Positions 38,866-54,781 are shown, numbered from the stretch's first letter. The stretch: 64,000 bases of DNA from Neocallimastix lanati (nom. inval.) (GCA_016946835.1 JACVTC010000079.1:200001-264000); one strand, 5' to 3'. The notes: generated from the sequence alone by a model not told the origin. Made by a program: numbers and translations.

Positions 38866-40502
38866 TTATTTAAATATTTTGAATATTATTTTTTATATTT
38901 TATTTTATTTATAATTATGAAGAATATTAATATTCTTTTCTTTTATTATTAATATCTAAAGTGGACTTGGGAAAAGGCATTTGAATATGCAAAAATGATT
39001 AAAAATTGCACTGGTTATCCTGGATTTAGAATTTATGGTAGTAAATCTGAAGGTATTAATAAACTATATTCAAAGGATAATAAATGTTGATATAATATAT
39101 AATTTATTATAATTAATATTTAACTATATTTAAATATGTATATTACTACTTAGATACCAAATTTTTTATTCAATTTTGTCAATCTACTGGAATACCTTTC
39201 CTCATAGAAGATCCTGATTTAAATATTAAAAAATGTGGATTTAGAGATAAAAATTATATTAAAAAATTAGAAATTATAAAAGATATATTTGAAAATCATT
39301 ATGTAACTGCAATTATAATATTAAAATAAAAATAAAAACATAATCATTATAAATTGTATAATAATATCAATAATTAATTAATAATAAAAATCAATAATAT
39401 GAATTTAAAGGTTGAACAATGGCTTTTTGAACCACTAATTGATCAATGGAAAGCTTCTAAATATCCTACAAGTTATATAGAACAACCATCATTTATTCAA
39501 GACTTTTTCTATACTCATCATAATAATATATTTTGTAATGGATTTATTTTAGATAGTTCTGTTGGAAGGGTATATTAATAATACTTTTTTTTTTATGATA
39601 TATTTGCTAAATATATATTCATTTAAATTTTTTTTAAATAATTATGTAAATAAATTATTATAAATTAATATAATATATATATATATAATAATAAAAATAA
39701 ATAAAAATAATAATAACTAAAAAAAAAAAAAAAAAAAAAAGGCTCTTCCAGATCTTGAATATTCTGTAATAAAAACACTAATGTTCATAGAATTATTATT
39801 ATCATTAAATTGAATGAATAAAAATCTAATTTTCGATATAAAATAAAATATTATTTATATTTATATATTTATACATATATTTACTTATATTTTATTAGTA
39901 TGTTCCTGGAACATCTACGTGTAATTAAATAATTAAAATATATTATATCGTATAATATATATTTATTTATATTATTTTTTTATAAAAATTTTTATTATAC
40001 CATTTATTGATATTTAATTTTCTATTATTAAATATAGTTTTAGGTGGTCAAGGTAATAATAAAATAAATATTTCAGAAACAAAATAATATAATAATATCA
40101 TTTTATTAATGAAATTTTTTACTCTATAATACAATATAAAATAAATATAAAGGTATTGTTATAACAACAAAATCAAAGTATCAAGATCAAGCATTTGAAT
40201 ATTTAGAATTATTTTTAAATAGTACATATCCATTTACTTCACTATTGAATATTTCAGTAACGGTATGATATAATTTACAATTACAAAAAAAAAAAAAAAT
40301 TTTTTTTTTTAAACCTCAAAAAAAGAAAACTAATTAAAAAAAATAATTTAAAATATATATATTTAATATATAATATATCTATTTATTTATTAATAATAGC
40401 CTTATAATAATTTACCAGGAAAAGAGTATGCAACCATTATATATAATATTCATTTTGTATTATATTTCTATATATTACATTTAATAAATATTAATAAATA
40501 AA

Positions 40503-40583
<81 letters not shown>

Positions 40584-42190
40584 TAATAATAATAATTCAT
40601 ATTTAATTTTCTATTAAAAAATAAAATAAAATAAAATAAAAAAAATTTTTATTCATATAATTAAAAGTTGTAAACAAGAAAAAGCTCAAAAAACTAAAAA
40701 AGATTATTGTAATTCATTAATAAATACGAATGGAACATATCCTCATTATTATATTTATAATAATATAACAAATATTATTTACCTAAACTATGAATCTATA
40801 AATTCAGAAGGAAGAGTTAGAGTTAATAAAGAAAAGTCATCAAATGTTTCTTCCTTAATCAATAAAATTACAGATAAATATTTTCAATGTGACAATTACT
40901 CCAGTTATAATAATAATACAATAACTTTATATGGTAAATATGATATTCTGCTTCCAATAAATGAAAATAAAACTATCATAGTAAAATCAATGCAAAATTA
41001 TAATGAATATAAAGACAGTAAAAAAGCTAAGCTTGAGATGTGTTCCATATTTGATGAATCTTTGATTAAAGCAAAACCAATGCAGGTATATTTACAATTA
41101 ATATAAATATATAAAATAATTGAATATATTATATAATAATATAATAATAATATTATTATTATTAATTAATATAAAATAAGACTTATTTATAACTAATATA
41201 AATAATTTATTTATTTGTTATTCATCATTTATAAAAACAGTTTCCATATAATACATTGTAAAGAATAAATTATATCATATTATAATATATTATTTCAAAT
41301 AAAATTTCAAACTTATAGAAATTATTAATTACAAAAATAAATAAATAAAAAAAAAATTTTTTTTTTTTTCTTTATATTTATTATTATATTGTGATATTTA
41401 TTAATAAAAATAGTTCTGAAATTAATGACTTTGAAATTAAATCACCTGTTTCTCTGTTATTAGCCCATTTATATTATAAACATAATGATACTGAAGAAGG
41501 AACATTTGAACAAATAATTAATGAATGTTGTGATATCATGGACTATAGTTTTGTTCCCATATGTAAAGAAGATAATAATGTTAAGTTTAAATTTAGTGAT
41601 TGTAATTATTCAACTCGATTACAAGAAATTCAATATTTAAATTGTAAAAACATAGACGATAAAAATTTACTTCCAACAACAAAAGAATGTACATATATTC
41701 CATATTTAAATATTAATGGAATAGTCCTAATAAGTATGACATTCATTTCAGTATTAACTGAATTAACTTTTTTAATAATTGTTACTATGTGAGTTTGCAT
41801 ATTAACTATAGAGTTTCAATATTTAAATAATTATTATGAAAATTTTACAAACATTAACATATTAACAATTATAACTATTAATAAAAAATTTTTTTTTAAT
41901 AATTAGATACCGAAATGAAAAAACGATACATATTTCAGGTTATAAATATATATTAATGTTAATAATATCAACATTCATTTTGAATGCTTCTATTTCAGTT
42001 TGGGTTGGAGAAACTACAAAGTTTAAATGTATATTTAAATTTTGGACAATGATAATTGGAGTATGAAATCAATATATAAAATATAAATAAATATAAATAT
42101 AAACATTTGTTTATTTACTCCTTTATTTATTATTTATTATTCAATTATTTATTATTTATTTTCTAATTCTTCTTCTTCTTCTTCTTCTTC

Positions 42191-42243
<53 letters not shown>

Positions 42244-43188
42244 AGATCAATGGTTTTGTATGTTCCTATTCAATTAGATCACAAATCATTATATCAATTT
42301 ATAATAACAAAGATATGTCAAAAAAAATAAATACAAAAAAAAATATTATTGTTTTTTATTCTTCTTTCGTTATACTACAATGGATTTTATTATTTATATG
42401 GTCATTTACACAAAAGGGCTTAATTATAAAACAAAAAAAGTTATATAATATAGGATATTATGATTATAATGTATGCTCTTATGGTAATAAATATATTTTA
42501 ACAATGATATTCTTCATAGATTATGTTTTTATATTAATATCAATAATTTCAGTCCCTAAAGGAAGAAATGGTGAGAAATAATATAAATCATACAATTATA
42601 ATTATTATTAATATTATAATCTTTATATTAATTATTAATTAAAATTAATATATATTTGTTTCATTCCTAATTTTTTTTTTTAAAAAAAAAAAATAAAAAT
42701 AAAAATAAAAAAGTGCCAACTCAGTACAATTTTGTAAATATAATATAAATAATTTATTTCAATTTTTATTATATAATATAAAAATTTTTGAAGCTAAAAC
42801 TCATCAAATATATATATATATATTAAAAATTTTATAGACAAGAAATACCTTAATTAATTCAATAATATTAATGTTCTTGGTAAATTTTATATTTTAAACA
42901 AACTTATAAAAATTCTATTATTAATTTTTATTTATTTAAAATATATACATATATATATATATACAGTTAACACTCTGTTATTGTATGATTATTTTAAATA
43001 TCGAAAGCTTATTAGCGTATTTCATAACAATATTTTTAATTATTTTCACAACATTATTAATAAATATTCTATATATTGGTTCAAAATTATTAATGATATT
43101 TAATATGGATCCAGAAATTTCACTTATTGTTATAACAAATAAAAATGAATCTCGAAATGTTAATAATCAAAATGAAAATGAAAACTAA
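37093..43188 (+). CDS. Class C (GABA-B-like) 7TM receptor with solute-binding-protein ectodomain, about 1000 aa
   Basis: The conceptual exons are 37093-37370, 37582-37785, 37860-37935, 38158-38275, 38420-38538, 38654-38670, 38798-38819, 38962-39052, 39154-39302, 39411-39569, 39742-39765, 39899-39920, 40038-40052, 40153-40262, 40400-40425, 40668-41085, 41241-41257, 41414-41788, 41907-42060, 42246-42570, 42714-42733, 42838-42879 and 42967-43188. They sum to 3003 bases, 1000 codons plus stop. A signal peptide (LTILIWIILLV) leads into a bacterial-type extracellular solute-binding domain (IPIIADLRPFRFNKTTFDYC, TWTWEKAFEYAKMI, LGGQGIVITTKSKYQDQAFE). A Cys-rich stretch (FEQIINECCDIM) precedes seven hydrophobic segments, including LISMTFISVLTELTFLIIV, YKYILMLIISTFILNASISV, FVILQWILLFIWSF and AYFITIFLIIFTTLLINI. 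The SVWVGETTKFKC motif between segments 2 and 3 is typical of class C receptors. Ligand unknown; plasma membrane. The micro-exons are the least certain part. Confidence 0.85.
40490..40600. repeat. AAAT/AAT microsatellite in receptor intron
   Basis: Tetra- and trinucleotide A/T repeats fill the intron between exons 15 and 16 of the receptor gene. A TTC/TTA array at 42172-42240 similarly fills the intron before exon 20. Confidence 0.85.
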
Positions 43189-43589
43189 GAGTACTTTAAC
43201 AAAAAAAAAAATATACATATATATATTATAAATTAACTATAATTTTACACGGATTGTTTTTAATTATTCTATCTACAGTATTAACTTTTTTAAATAATAA
43301 TAAAAATTATTACATATTTCATCAAATATCTATATATATTAAAGATTTGATGTATGATAAACAAATAAAAATAAAAAAAAAATTTTTTTTTATATTAATA
43401 CTAGGTTTTAAATAGTTTTGGAAAGTTTGAATTTCATGTATTAAAATTAAATTTATAATAATAAAATGAAATTCATTTAAAATTGATTTTTATTATTAAA
43501 TATCTTTTTTTTTTTTTTTTTTACAGCCTCAATTATTTAAACTTTAATCTTTATTTATTTATTCATTTATTAATTACATGAATATTTTT

Positions 43590-43634
<45 letters not shown>

Positions 43635-43744
43635 ATAAAATTAATAAAAAAATAAATATTATTTAACGTGAAATAAAAAAGGATATTCAAAATAAAGTGT
43701 ATAAATAAATTCATAAAAAAAAGTTCATATACAACGAACCTCAC

Positions 43745-43862
43745 CTCCATATTACTTATTCTGAATTAAAGTTTGAATTGCTTATCTGAAAGAAATTATG
43801 GTCTTCTCCTTCAGAGACATTGGCCCTGCTAACCTGTCTTACTACATTTTCAGTGTTGACTT
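43745..43862 (-). other. Isolated GC-balanced island, possible exon relic
   Basis: About 120 bases with normal base composition. The minus strand reads GKVNTENVVRQVSRANVSEG then EDHNFFQISNSNFNSE and a stop, preceded by a TAATAAG acceptor-like site. The plus strand also has a 27-codon frame (MVFSFRDIGPANLSYYIF...) from 43798. I cannot tell which, if either, is real, and no family is recognised. Confidence 0.3.
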
Positions 43863-44075
43863 TTCCTTATTAAATAATTAAATTTAAATTTAAATATAAT
43901 ATCATCATTATTAATATTATTATTAATATTAAAAAAAAAAAAAAAATTATTATTATTATTATTATTATTATTAGTTTTTCTTCACCAATAATTATATAAT
44001 ATGAAATTTAAAAAAAAAGAATTATTAAAAGTTTAAATATTTAAAGAAGATTCCAGTGAATTATTAAGAATTAAT

Positions 44076-44106
<31 letters not shown>

Positions 44107-44667
44107 TATTATTATTTTGAAAAAAAAAAAATTTACTTTTTATTATAATTATGATAAGTTTATTCACAAATAGTTAATTATGAATTAAGTAATCTTTGTT
44201 TAAAATTTTTAATTTGATATTTTAACGTTTTTTTTTTTTTTTTTGTTAGAAATGAATAAAAAGTATATTAGTAATAATAGAATTTTTTTTTTAAAAAAAA
44301 AAAAAAAAAAAAAGGAAGGTAATCTTTTAATAATATCTTTCTTTTTTTATTATTATTATTATTATTTAATAAATTAATATTATTAAATAAAGTTTATTCA
44401 TTTATTCCTAGTATTTAAAAAAAATAAAAAAAAAAAAATAAAAAAAAATATAAAAAAAAATGAAATAATTTTTTTCTTATAATTATTCATGTTTCAAAGA
44501 AATTGAAATGAATTTATTAAACAATAAACATATAAATTTTTTAGTGGAATATAAAAATTATTTAAATATTAATAAAATTAATATATATATCATAATTGTA
44601 AAAGGTTCAATTTATTAAATATAAAAATTTTTAACTTTTTTAAAAAAAATATATATATCTATTTTGA

Positions 44668-44708
<41 letters not shown>

Positions 44709-45622
44709 TTATCTATTTATAAAATTTATAATTTTTTTAAAATAATAATAATAATAATAATAAAGTATATAAGAAATATTATTATAAATATTAATAATAA
44801 TATTAATTTTATTATGATTATCAATTCAAATTTCAAATTTTAATATAAAATGTTTTCTGTATTTTTCTTTTTTTTTTTTATATTAAAAAAAAATATTTAT
44901 ATATATTTTTTACTCATAATATATATATATAATTTATAAATTATTTATTAAACGGACCTTAATGAACTTAAGGTTTATTATGATAATCAAAACTCCAAAA
45001 TGATAAATTTTATCTCTTCTAGAAAGGAAATCTCATTAAAATTATCATAAAAAATATTATTTTAAAATTTGTTTGACCTATAAATTTATATAAACCGATT
45101 TTTTTTTTTTTTTTTTTTTTTTTTGAATTAAATTATAATGATTTTACTAAAATATAAACTTTTTTTTTATTTTATTTTTTTTTCTTTAATTTATTATTTT
45201 TTTAAATAAAAAAAAAATAAAAATAAATAATTCATGTTTTTAATAATGGGTAAGTCTATAATTATAAATACGATATTATTTTATTAATAAATTTAATAGT
45301 TATTTATTAATATATTTTTTATATTAATATATTATTATTATTATTATAACTATTTATAATTAATGTAAATCTGTATTATCCATGTTATAAATATAATTAT
45401 AAATATATTAAATTTTAAAACTTTTTTTATATGATTTTATATATATAATTTTTAATGTAAATATATAAAAGTTTTATAAAAAAACGAAATAAAATATTTA
45501 AAAGTAATCAGATTTTCCTTCTATTTATATTTATTAAATATATTTATAAAAACGTAAATAATAATAATAATTAAAATGATAATAAAAAAAAATAAAAAAA
45601 AAAAAAAAGTAAAATTGTATTA

Positions 45623-45653
<31 letters not shown>

Positions 45654-45656
45654 TTT

Positions 45657-45687
<31 letters not shown>

Positions 45688-46422
45688 TTCTTTTTAATTC
45701 ATTTTATTTTTTATTATTATTATCATCTTATTATTATAAATATTAATAATAATGAAATTCTGTATTATCATTGATATATTATTTAATTTTTTTTTTTTTT
45801 TTTTTGTATTTAAAATAATCATCTTTTCATACGTAAGATAAATTATAATTATTATTATTATATTTTATTATTATCGCTTTATTATTATAAAAACTATGAC
45901 TAATATTTTTTTTTCAAAAAAATTCTTTATATTTAAAAGGTTAATAGTGAAAGATAAAGTGAATTATTTTATTTTTGTTTCATTCTATTATTATTATTTA
46001 ATTACACTACGTTCACTTTATATATATATTTAGTAAAAAACTCTTTTATTTTGTTTTTTATTTTATTTTTGAAATAAATAAAACATTAACTACATTTATA
46101 TTCTTTATTATATAAATATTTAATTTTGATAAAATATTATTGTTATTCATTAAATTATTTCATTTTTAAAATAATTGAAAGCTTCATATAAGTTGAACTT
46201 TATTATTATAAATACTAATATTATATAAAATATAAATATTAACATTACATGAAATTTTTAATAATAAAACTAAATTCTATAAGAATATAATCTTATTTTT
46301 AATCATAAATATTAAAAAAAGAAAAAAAAAATTTATAAAATTTTAAATTATTTTCAAAAATCGGAATTTAGGTTTCAAGTTAACTCTACGAATAATTAAT
46401 TATATAAATAGATAATATAATA

Positions 46423-46454
<32 letters not shown>

Positions 46455-48171
46455 AAATAATTTAAGTCATTAAAAATTATTGATGATTTTAAATTCTACA
46501 ATTTCAAAAATTGTTTTAAATCAAAAAATTTTTATTCATAATTAAAATATGACTTTTAAAAGAAAAAAAATATATTTTTTTGATAAATACATTTATTATT
46601 TATCAATTAATAGTTTGTAATGTTAATTGTAGTTTATTAATATTGTCTTAAATTTTAAATTATAGCAATTGTATTTTAAAATACCTAAACCAAAAAATTT
46701 TAATCATTAAAATATAATATTTTTTTTTTACCTTTTTTTTTTTCAATTAAAAAAAAAAATTATTTATCAAACTTTAAACAATAGTAAAATTAAAAATTTT
46801 ATTGGCTAAATTTTAATTTATAATTGAATTAATTTAGATTAAAGTTTTTTGTAAAGAAATTTACTAAAAGTTTTTTTTTATTTTAAACTTTAAAAATCTT
46901 ATAAAAATCTTATTATTGGATATTAGAATTATATTAAAATTAATTTATAATTAAAAAACGTTTAAATAAATAAGTGTCAGTATTATAAAAAAAAAAAAAA
47001 TCAATCATCAAATATATTTTTTAATAAAGGATTATTTAATTAATATATATTTTTTCTCTAATATATGATATATTTAAAATAAGGCAGAAAATGGTTTTAT
47101 ATTGACAGAAATGTTTTTTACGAACTATAACAGAATTAATAAAAACCATTTGATAAAATATAATGTTTAATTAATTTTTTAATCTTTTGATGTTTCCTTT
47201 TTTTTTTTAAATATGTATGTTATCCATGTTAAATTGTTAATTAAAGAATTGTTGATTAAATAATAAAAATTACGTAATTTAAGAATATTTAAAATCTTCA
47301 ATATAAAGCTGTTAGGCTAAATTAAAATTTATGTATAATAGTAATGATAAAATTTTTGAATAAATTTTTAAAATAATAGCATTGATGTATATGTAATACG
47401 ATTATAATAATATATATTCAATTCAATAATATATATAAGATAATAATTAAATATGTTGATATAATTAAAACATTAGATTATGATAATAGAAATAATTATA
47501 AATATAATGATTAACAATAATAATAGCAATAATCAATATATAATATATAATAAAATAATAATTAATTATAATTAATATAATAATAATAATAAATAATTGT
47601 AATAATAATAATAAATAATTGTAATAATAATAATAAATAATTGTAATAATAATAATTAATATATAATAATAGTAATAGTAATAAATATAAATAAAAATAA
47701 TAATTGTTAATAAATAATAAATAACAATAATAAATAATATATAATAATAATAAATAATAATAATAATTAATAAATAATAATAATTAATATATAATAACAA
47801 CAATAAAATTCTAATTCTAATAATAATTCTAATTATATAAATAATAATAGAATTCTAATTATAGCATTTATATATAATATATATTTTAGGTCTTTCTATT
47901 AATAGAATTTTCTACGAATTTCGTGCTTTTCTGATAATCAAAATTTTTTATATTTTATTATTATTATTATTATTATTATATTATTATTATTATTATTATT
48001 TTTCAAATTAGTTATTAACAAATAATAAGAACTATTTCTTCATAAAAAAAAAAAAAAAAAAGAAAGGTTTTTGTATTTTTTTTCTAAAAGTATAATTATA
48101 ACTTATTTATAGCTTCAAAAATAAATGAATTTGTACATATTAAATATTTGAATAATTTTTATTTTTAATAC

Positions 48172-48202
<31 letters not shown>

Positions 48203-51200
48203 ATTTTGTTTCATTTACAATTTTTATATAATACACATTAATTTCTTAAAGGTTTTTATATTATAGAATAAATTACAATTTTTTTTTACAAGAAAAAGAA
48301 AATGACAGTAATAATTTATTCTTAGAATTTCTAATTTCATTATTCTTATTATTATTATTATTATTTTTTTTTTTTTTTTTAAACATACAACTGATTTTAT
48401 TTGGTATTTGTATATTAAATATCATTTTATAAAATTTAGATTGTTCTAATTTTTTATTATATTATTTTATATTATTTTATATTCTTATTATTTAATATTT
48501 CTATTATATTACATTTATTTATTAATGCACTTTTAAACTGGTACCTTATTTAAAAAATTATTTTGTTTTTTAGTATTTTTATAAAATATAAAATACAACA
48601 AAATAAAATAAAATAAAATAAAATAAAATACTATCTTAATATAATATATATTAAATATACTTTATATATTTTATATAAAATAAAGGTATATATAATAAAT
48701 GTAAATAATATATAATTATAAAAATATATATATATATTTTTTAAATATATATATATTTTTTCTAATAAAGAAAAGGATATATATATATATTTGAATCTAT
48801 ATTTATATATATATATATTTAAATTGTTTTAATTAACTTTTTATTTTTATTTTTTTTTTTTTTGGTTTTAATGAAATATTCTAGATTAAAGAATAAAATC
48901 AGAATTAAAATAAATTATTAATATCATATATGACTTAAGTAATTGTTTTAATATTTATTATATCTATTGAATTTTATTCATTTCTTTTGTTTCAACAACA
49001 TAGAATTAAGAAAATTTTAATAATTAATGAATCATCTCAAATTTAATTCATGTAATGCTTTTTTTCTTTATTTATTAAATATTAAAGTTTTCATAGCAAT
49101 ATGATTTTATATATATATAATCTATGAATAATTATTTCATTAAATATTTATCCATAGTTTTAACTGAGTAAAAAAAAAAATTAAAAAATTTCACTTATAA
49201 AATATACTAACACGCAACTATTAATAAAAAAATTAAAAAATTTAATATTGCCTCATTTATTGGTTAATATCAATAATAAGTTTTTATTAATCATTGAAAA
49301 TCTTTTTTCATAAAAATAAACTGAATTAATATATATATATATTTGTAAAAACTTTCAAATTTATAGTATTCATTATTAATACTTGTACCTTTTTTTTATG
49401 GAATGGTCGGATGACCATAATATATTATATTTTTACTAATCTATATCACCAATAGAATTAATTATAATTTTTTAAACAAAATAAAAGAAAAAAAAGTTAT
49501 GGTAATGCATTACTATTCTTATTAAAAATCCATTTTAATAACCTAAATTTTATATATTTTATATATTTTATCAGCACTTTTTTTTTTTAATAATTATTAA
49601 TAAAATAAAAATAGTTTATATTTAATAATATATTACCATATAAAAATGATAATACTTTTAAATATTATATATATTTAATATATCTTTTTTTAAGCAAAAT
49701 TTTAATTTATAATCAATATATTAAATGGAATAATTTAAAAATACCGAACTTAAACTTTTATTTTATTGGTTAACATCTTTAATTTAAATGTATGACAAAA
49801 AATAATATTATAGTATTAATATATTATTTTAATTTTATTAATAATAAAAATCTAATACTATTATCATTATTACCATTATAATTTGTTTTTTAATAAGTCA
49901 CTTTTCGTAATATTTAGAGTCATGAATAATGAATAATAGCATTAGTATTTATAATTAGATAATAATTTCTGTATATACAATAATTTCAAAAAATTTACAA
50001 TCAAATTTATTTATTATTATAAATATATATAGTAATTTAACTTTTTTCCTTTTTTTTAATATAGGTTTAAGTATAATAAACATCTATTTGATTTTCTTTT
50101 TATTATATTGAAAATGATTAATTCAAAACATATTAATTACAATACTTTAAAATATTTTTTTACATCTATTAATATATAATTTAATTTATTATTAATAGTT
50201 TTAACCCTTATTTTATAATATAAAATTTCCTTTTTTTTTTTTTTGTGTATCCATAATATCCATAATATAATGAATTTTTAATTAATTATTATAATATTAA
50301 TAATAATATAATAATGAAGTTTTAAACCAATAAAAATTAATAAAGTGATTTAATTAAAATTTAAAAAATGAAAATTCTTTTTTATTTTATTTCCTATTAT
50401 GTGAATAAATTATTTTAAAACTATACAAAAATTATATTAAATTTTTAAAAATTAATTTGAATTTTGTTTTATTAAAATTTTTCAAAGTAAAAAGAAGATG
50501 TTAAAAAAGCATTTTTATAAATTGGAGACAACTATTAGTATGGATTAACTTTAATCCATATTATTATTATCATTTAATGATAATACTAATGTTTAATTAA
50601 AGTCTAGATTTTATTCTTTTTTATTATCATATAAGGAAATTTTTTAAATTCTTTTATATTATTTCCATATTACCAGTATAAAAAAATTAATATTATATTA
50701 TATTATATTACTATATCACAAAAAATTCCATTATTTTATATTTAATTAAATTATGTATTCCATTACATATTAATAAATATTCTATAATATATAATTTTTA
50801 AAGGTATAATTTTTTAATACAAAATAAAATATAAATAATTATATATTATTATACAGAACCAAGCTTTTGGTTTTATTAATTCAAAATATAAAAAAAATAT
50901 ATGATATATATTTATTTGATTCAATTAAAATTGCTATACATTACAACTATAATTGAAATGTATATATTATAAAATATATTAATAAATTATAATTGATTCA
51001 TAAAAGAACAAAAAGAAGAAAAATACTAGATTTTTATAGAATTAAAATATCTGTTTAAAAAATATTATAATTTAATATTAATACTTAAAATTACTCATTT
51101 TTCAGATTTATATTAGAAAGAGTTTTTTTCTTTTTTTTTTTTTTTTGATAATGAATAAATGAATATTTTTAAATTATTTAATATAAAATAGATTTTTTTG

Positions 51201-51563
51201 TTTTAAAAAAAAAAAAAAAGTTGATATACATTAATTATGAAATTTTTTAATCAAATAAATAATAGAATTCAAGTGTTCCTGAAACTTTGTATTTAATTTT
51301 AAATTTTAAATTTTTTTTTTTAAAAAAAAAATATAATTTTAAATATGTATTTAGAAACAATAATTTACTCTTTAATATTACAAGCAGAATAGAATTACAT
51401 TTTTTTAAAAATAGATATAAAATAAAGTTTATGAAGATCATTGTAATAATATTATTAATAAGATATATATTTCAAGTTTTTATAAAAAAAAATATTATAC
51501 TAGATTTTATTGACTTGCCATTTATAAAATAAAAATATAATACTAACAATTATATAATAAGAA

Positions 51564-51602
<39 letters not shown>

Positions 51603-51922
51603 TTAGTACGTAATGCTTATTTCTAAATAAATTAATAAAGCTATTAATATAACAAATTTCATAATCATCAAACTTTTATTATATTAAAATGTTCATAGAT
51701 TATATTAAGTAAGGGTAAGTAAAAACATTAAAAATCTATTTCTTTCAAATTTATTTATTTTATATTAATTAAATATATAGGTAAATATAATAATGTTCTA
51801 TATGATATAATTTTATTTGAATTTCTTTTTTGTTTTTGTTTTTGTTTTGTTATTATAATGATGATAGTTTTTTAATAGAAAAAATTATGACTTATATTAA
51901 ATACAATTAGTTTTCTTTTTTA

Positions 51923-51954
<32 letters not shown>

Positions 51955-53282
51955 TTGTTATTTTCTTATTAAAAGAAATATTGGCTTTGATTAAATTTAT
52001 AATTAATAATATTATAATTTCCTTTTTATGTTAATTTTATTTGTTTGGATTATAAAAAGTATAAATTATACCGCTTTTAATATTACTATTTATTAATCAT
52101 TTACTACAATAAATTAAAAACTTTATTTATATTTATTATTTTTGAAATTTGGGACAAATAAAATTGAAAGATAAATTTAATATAATATTACATAATAAAA
52201 AATGTTGTATAATAGAAATTTATTAATTGCGTAGTTAATTACCTAACTCTAAACTATATATAAATTTTTATTGAATAATATTATAAATAAATAAAAACAT
52301 ATATAAATTTTTATTGAATAATAGTATAAATTAATAAAAACATAAGAATTTTTTTTCAATCCAGTTCCCATGAGTAATAATATGAAATTGCAATATTTGA
52401 TTTGGTGATAAATATTGTAAGATAATAATAACAATGATCATAGATAGTTAATTAATAAACAATTATTATCATGTCTGCATATTAATTTATAGTATAATTA
52501 CAATAATTTTATTTAATAAATGATATTATATTTCATTTACGAATAAAAAAATTACTTCTATATAGTATTATATAAAATTGTATCATTGTAATATTAAATA
52601 TTAACTAACAATTTATAATAATTATTGTTATATTTATTTTAAATACAAAATGATATAAAACACTTTACCTCAAAGAGAAATTTTCATATTATTAAATTTT
52701 AAAAATAAAAATTTATATTTATTTTTTTTTTTTGAAAAAAAATTTTAAAAAATTTTTATATTGTTATATATTATATGTAATATTAAATTTTTATTATTAT
52801 TTTAATTATATATATAATCATCTAATTTATTGTAGTTTAAATTTATATAATATATATAATCTAGATAATAATGTATATACATAAGTAATTAATTATAGTA
52901 AGGAATAGAATTCTTAATTTAATTAATTATGTTATTCATTTTCACTATTAATATTATAATCAGTCAGATGGATTATTAATTCAATGAAAATATACTATAA
53001 GAAAGATTATATTTTAAAAAAAAATAAAAAAAAATTAGAAAACTCAAAAAATTATATTGGTATTACAATTTACTATCAATGATTTATTCTCTTTGCTATT
53101 GTATTATTTGTCCCAATTAAAGCAAGATAATATATTTTTTTTTTTATTATTTAATATTTTTATATTAATTTTTAAAAAATAAAAATAGAAAAAAAAAACA
53201 ATGAATTAGAAATAATAACTTTATTTAAATAAATTTTTTTTCTGTATTTTTTTTATTTTATTTTTTTTTTTTTACATTCCCC

Positions 53283-53283
<1 letters not shown>

Positions 53284-53381
<98 letters not shown>

Positions 53382-53382
53382 T
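53284..53382. repeat. ATT trinucleotide microsatellite
   Basis: An essentially uninterrupted array of more than 30 TTA units within non-coding DNA. Confidence 0.95.
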
Positions 53383-53851
53383 AATATTATTATTTAATAA
53401 TAATAATTAAAAAAATATGGAAAATATTTTTTAAACTTTATTTTATATATTATTTTTAAGCTAAAAAAAGTATTCTAGTTTTACTATTTATTTGTTTAAC
53501 CAATAATTTTTTTTATTTATTTATAATTTTAATTTTTAATATATTTTTATATTATTGCAATAAGAATATTATTTAAATATAAAATAAATATATTATTTGA
53601 AAATTTTTTATTTTATTTATTAAAAAAAAAAAATACTTATTTATATAAATTAATTTTTTTTTTATTTAAAATGTTATTTGCTCTTCATTAAATGTTTACT
53701 TAAGTTATAAATAAATAATTAATTAGTATTATTTATAGAGATTATAAATTAAAGTTTAAAATTTTAAATAATAATATTTATTTATTTTTCAATTTAAATT
53801 TTTGTGTTTTTGAGTTTATCGACTTTAAATCTAGACAAAATAATTTTAATG

Positions 53852-53887
<36 letters not shown>

Positions 53888-54750
53888 TAGTATTATGATA
53901 CTCATCTTTTAATTAATTAATAATTAGTATTATCAATATTAAAAATAATTATAAAAAAAAAATTTTTTTTTTCTTAGAATCATGGTCTAGAACAATTAGA
54001 TTTATTTTTCTTAAAAATTTTTTTTTTCCCAAATAATATTAATATAATTAACAACTTTGAATTATTTGAAAAAATAAACTTTGTTAAAACAATATAAATT
54101 TTCTTTAATTAATGTTATATATTATTAGAATTTTAATTTTATTTTATAAAATGTATAATTTATATAAAAAATGAACAATACATATTTATTTTATTTTTTA
54201 AAATTTAAAATTATGCTATAATAAAAAAAAAAAAGTGGATAGTTTTATATTTTATTTTGGTTATTAGTAATATTATCATAGAAAAAATTTAAACAATCTC
54301 GTTGTATTATACCTTATATAAAACAACTTTATATTTATTATTTAATATTACTATAACGTTGAAGTATTTATTTACTATATTATTACTAAAATATTAATTT
54401 AGTATTGATTTATTATTATATTATTAAAATATAATAATTTATTATTATTAAAATATAAAGTATTAATTATTGCTTTTTTTTTTTCAGTAATATAAATAGT
54501 AATGCCAAAATAATTTAAAATATTTTTATTAATTCTTTATTATTTGTTGCTTCAATTATGAATTAATTTTTTTTAATATTATATATAATACTAATTTTTA
54601 ATATTTTGTAATATTTTAATTATTTTTTATCATAATATATTGAAATTTTATATATTAAAGTTTAATTTTTTAATTATTTCTTTTTTAAAAAAAAAAAAAA
54701 AAGTCTAGACCAAAAAAATTTTTTTTAAAAATAAAATTTAATTTCTATTG

Positions 54751-54781
<31 letters not shown>

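Noticed and set aside
47465-47803. 112-codon Tyr/Ile/Leu frame resembling a membrane protein
   Set aside because: Translation of AAT/ATA repeats on the reverse strand.
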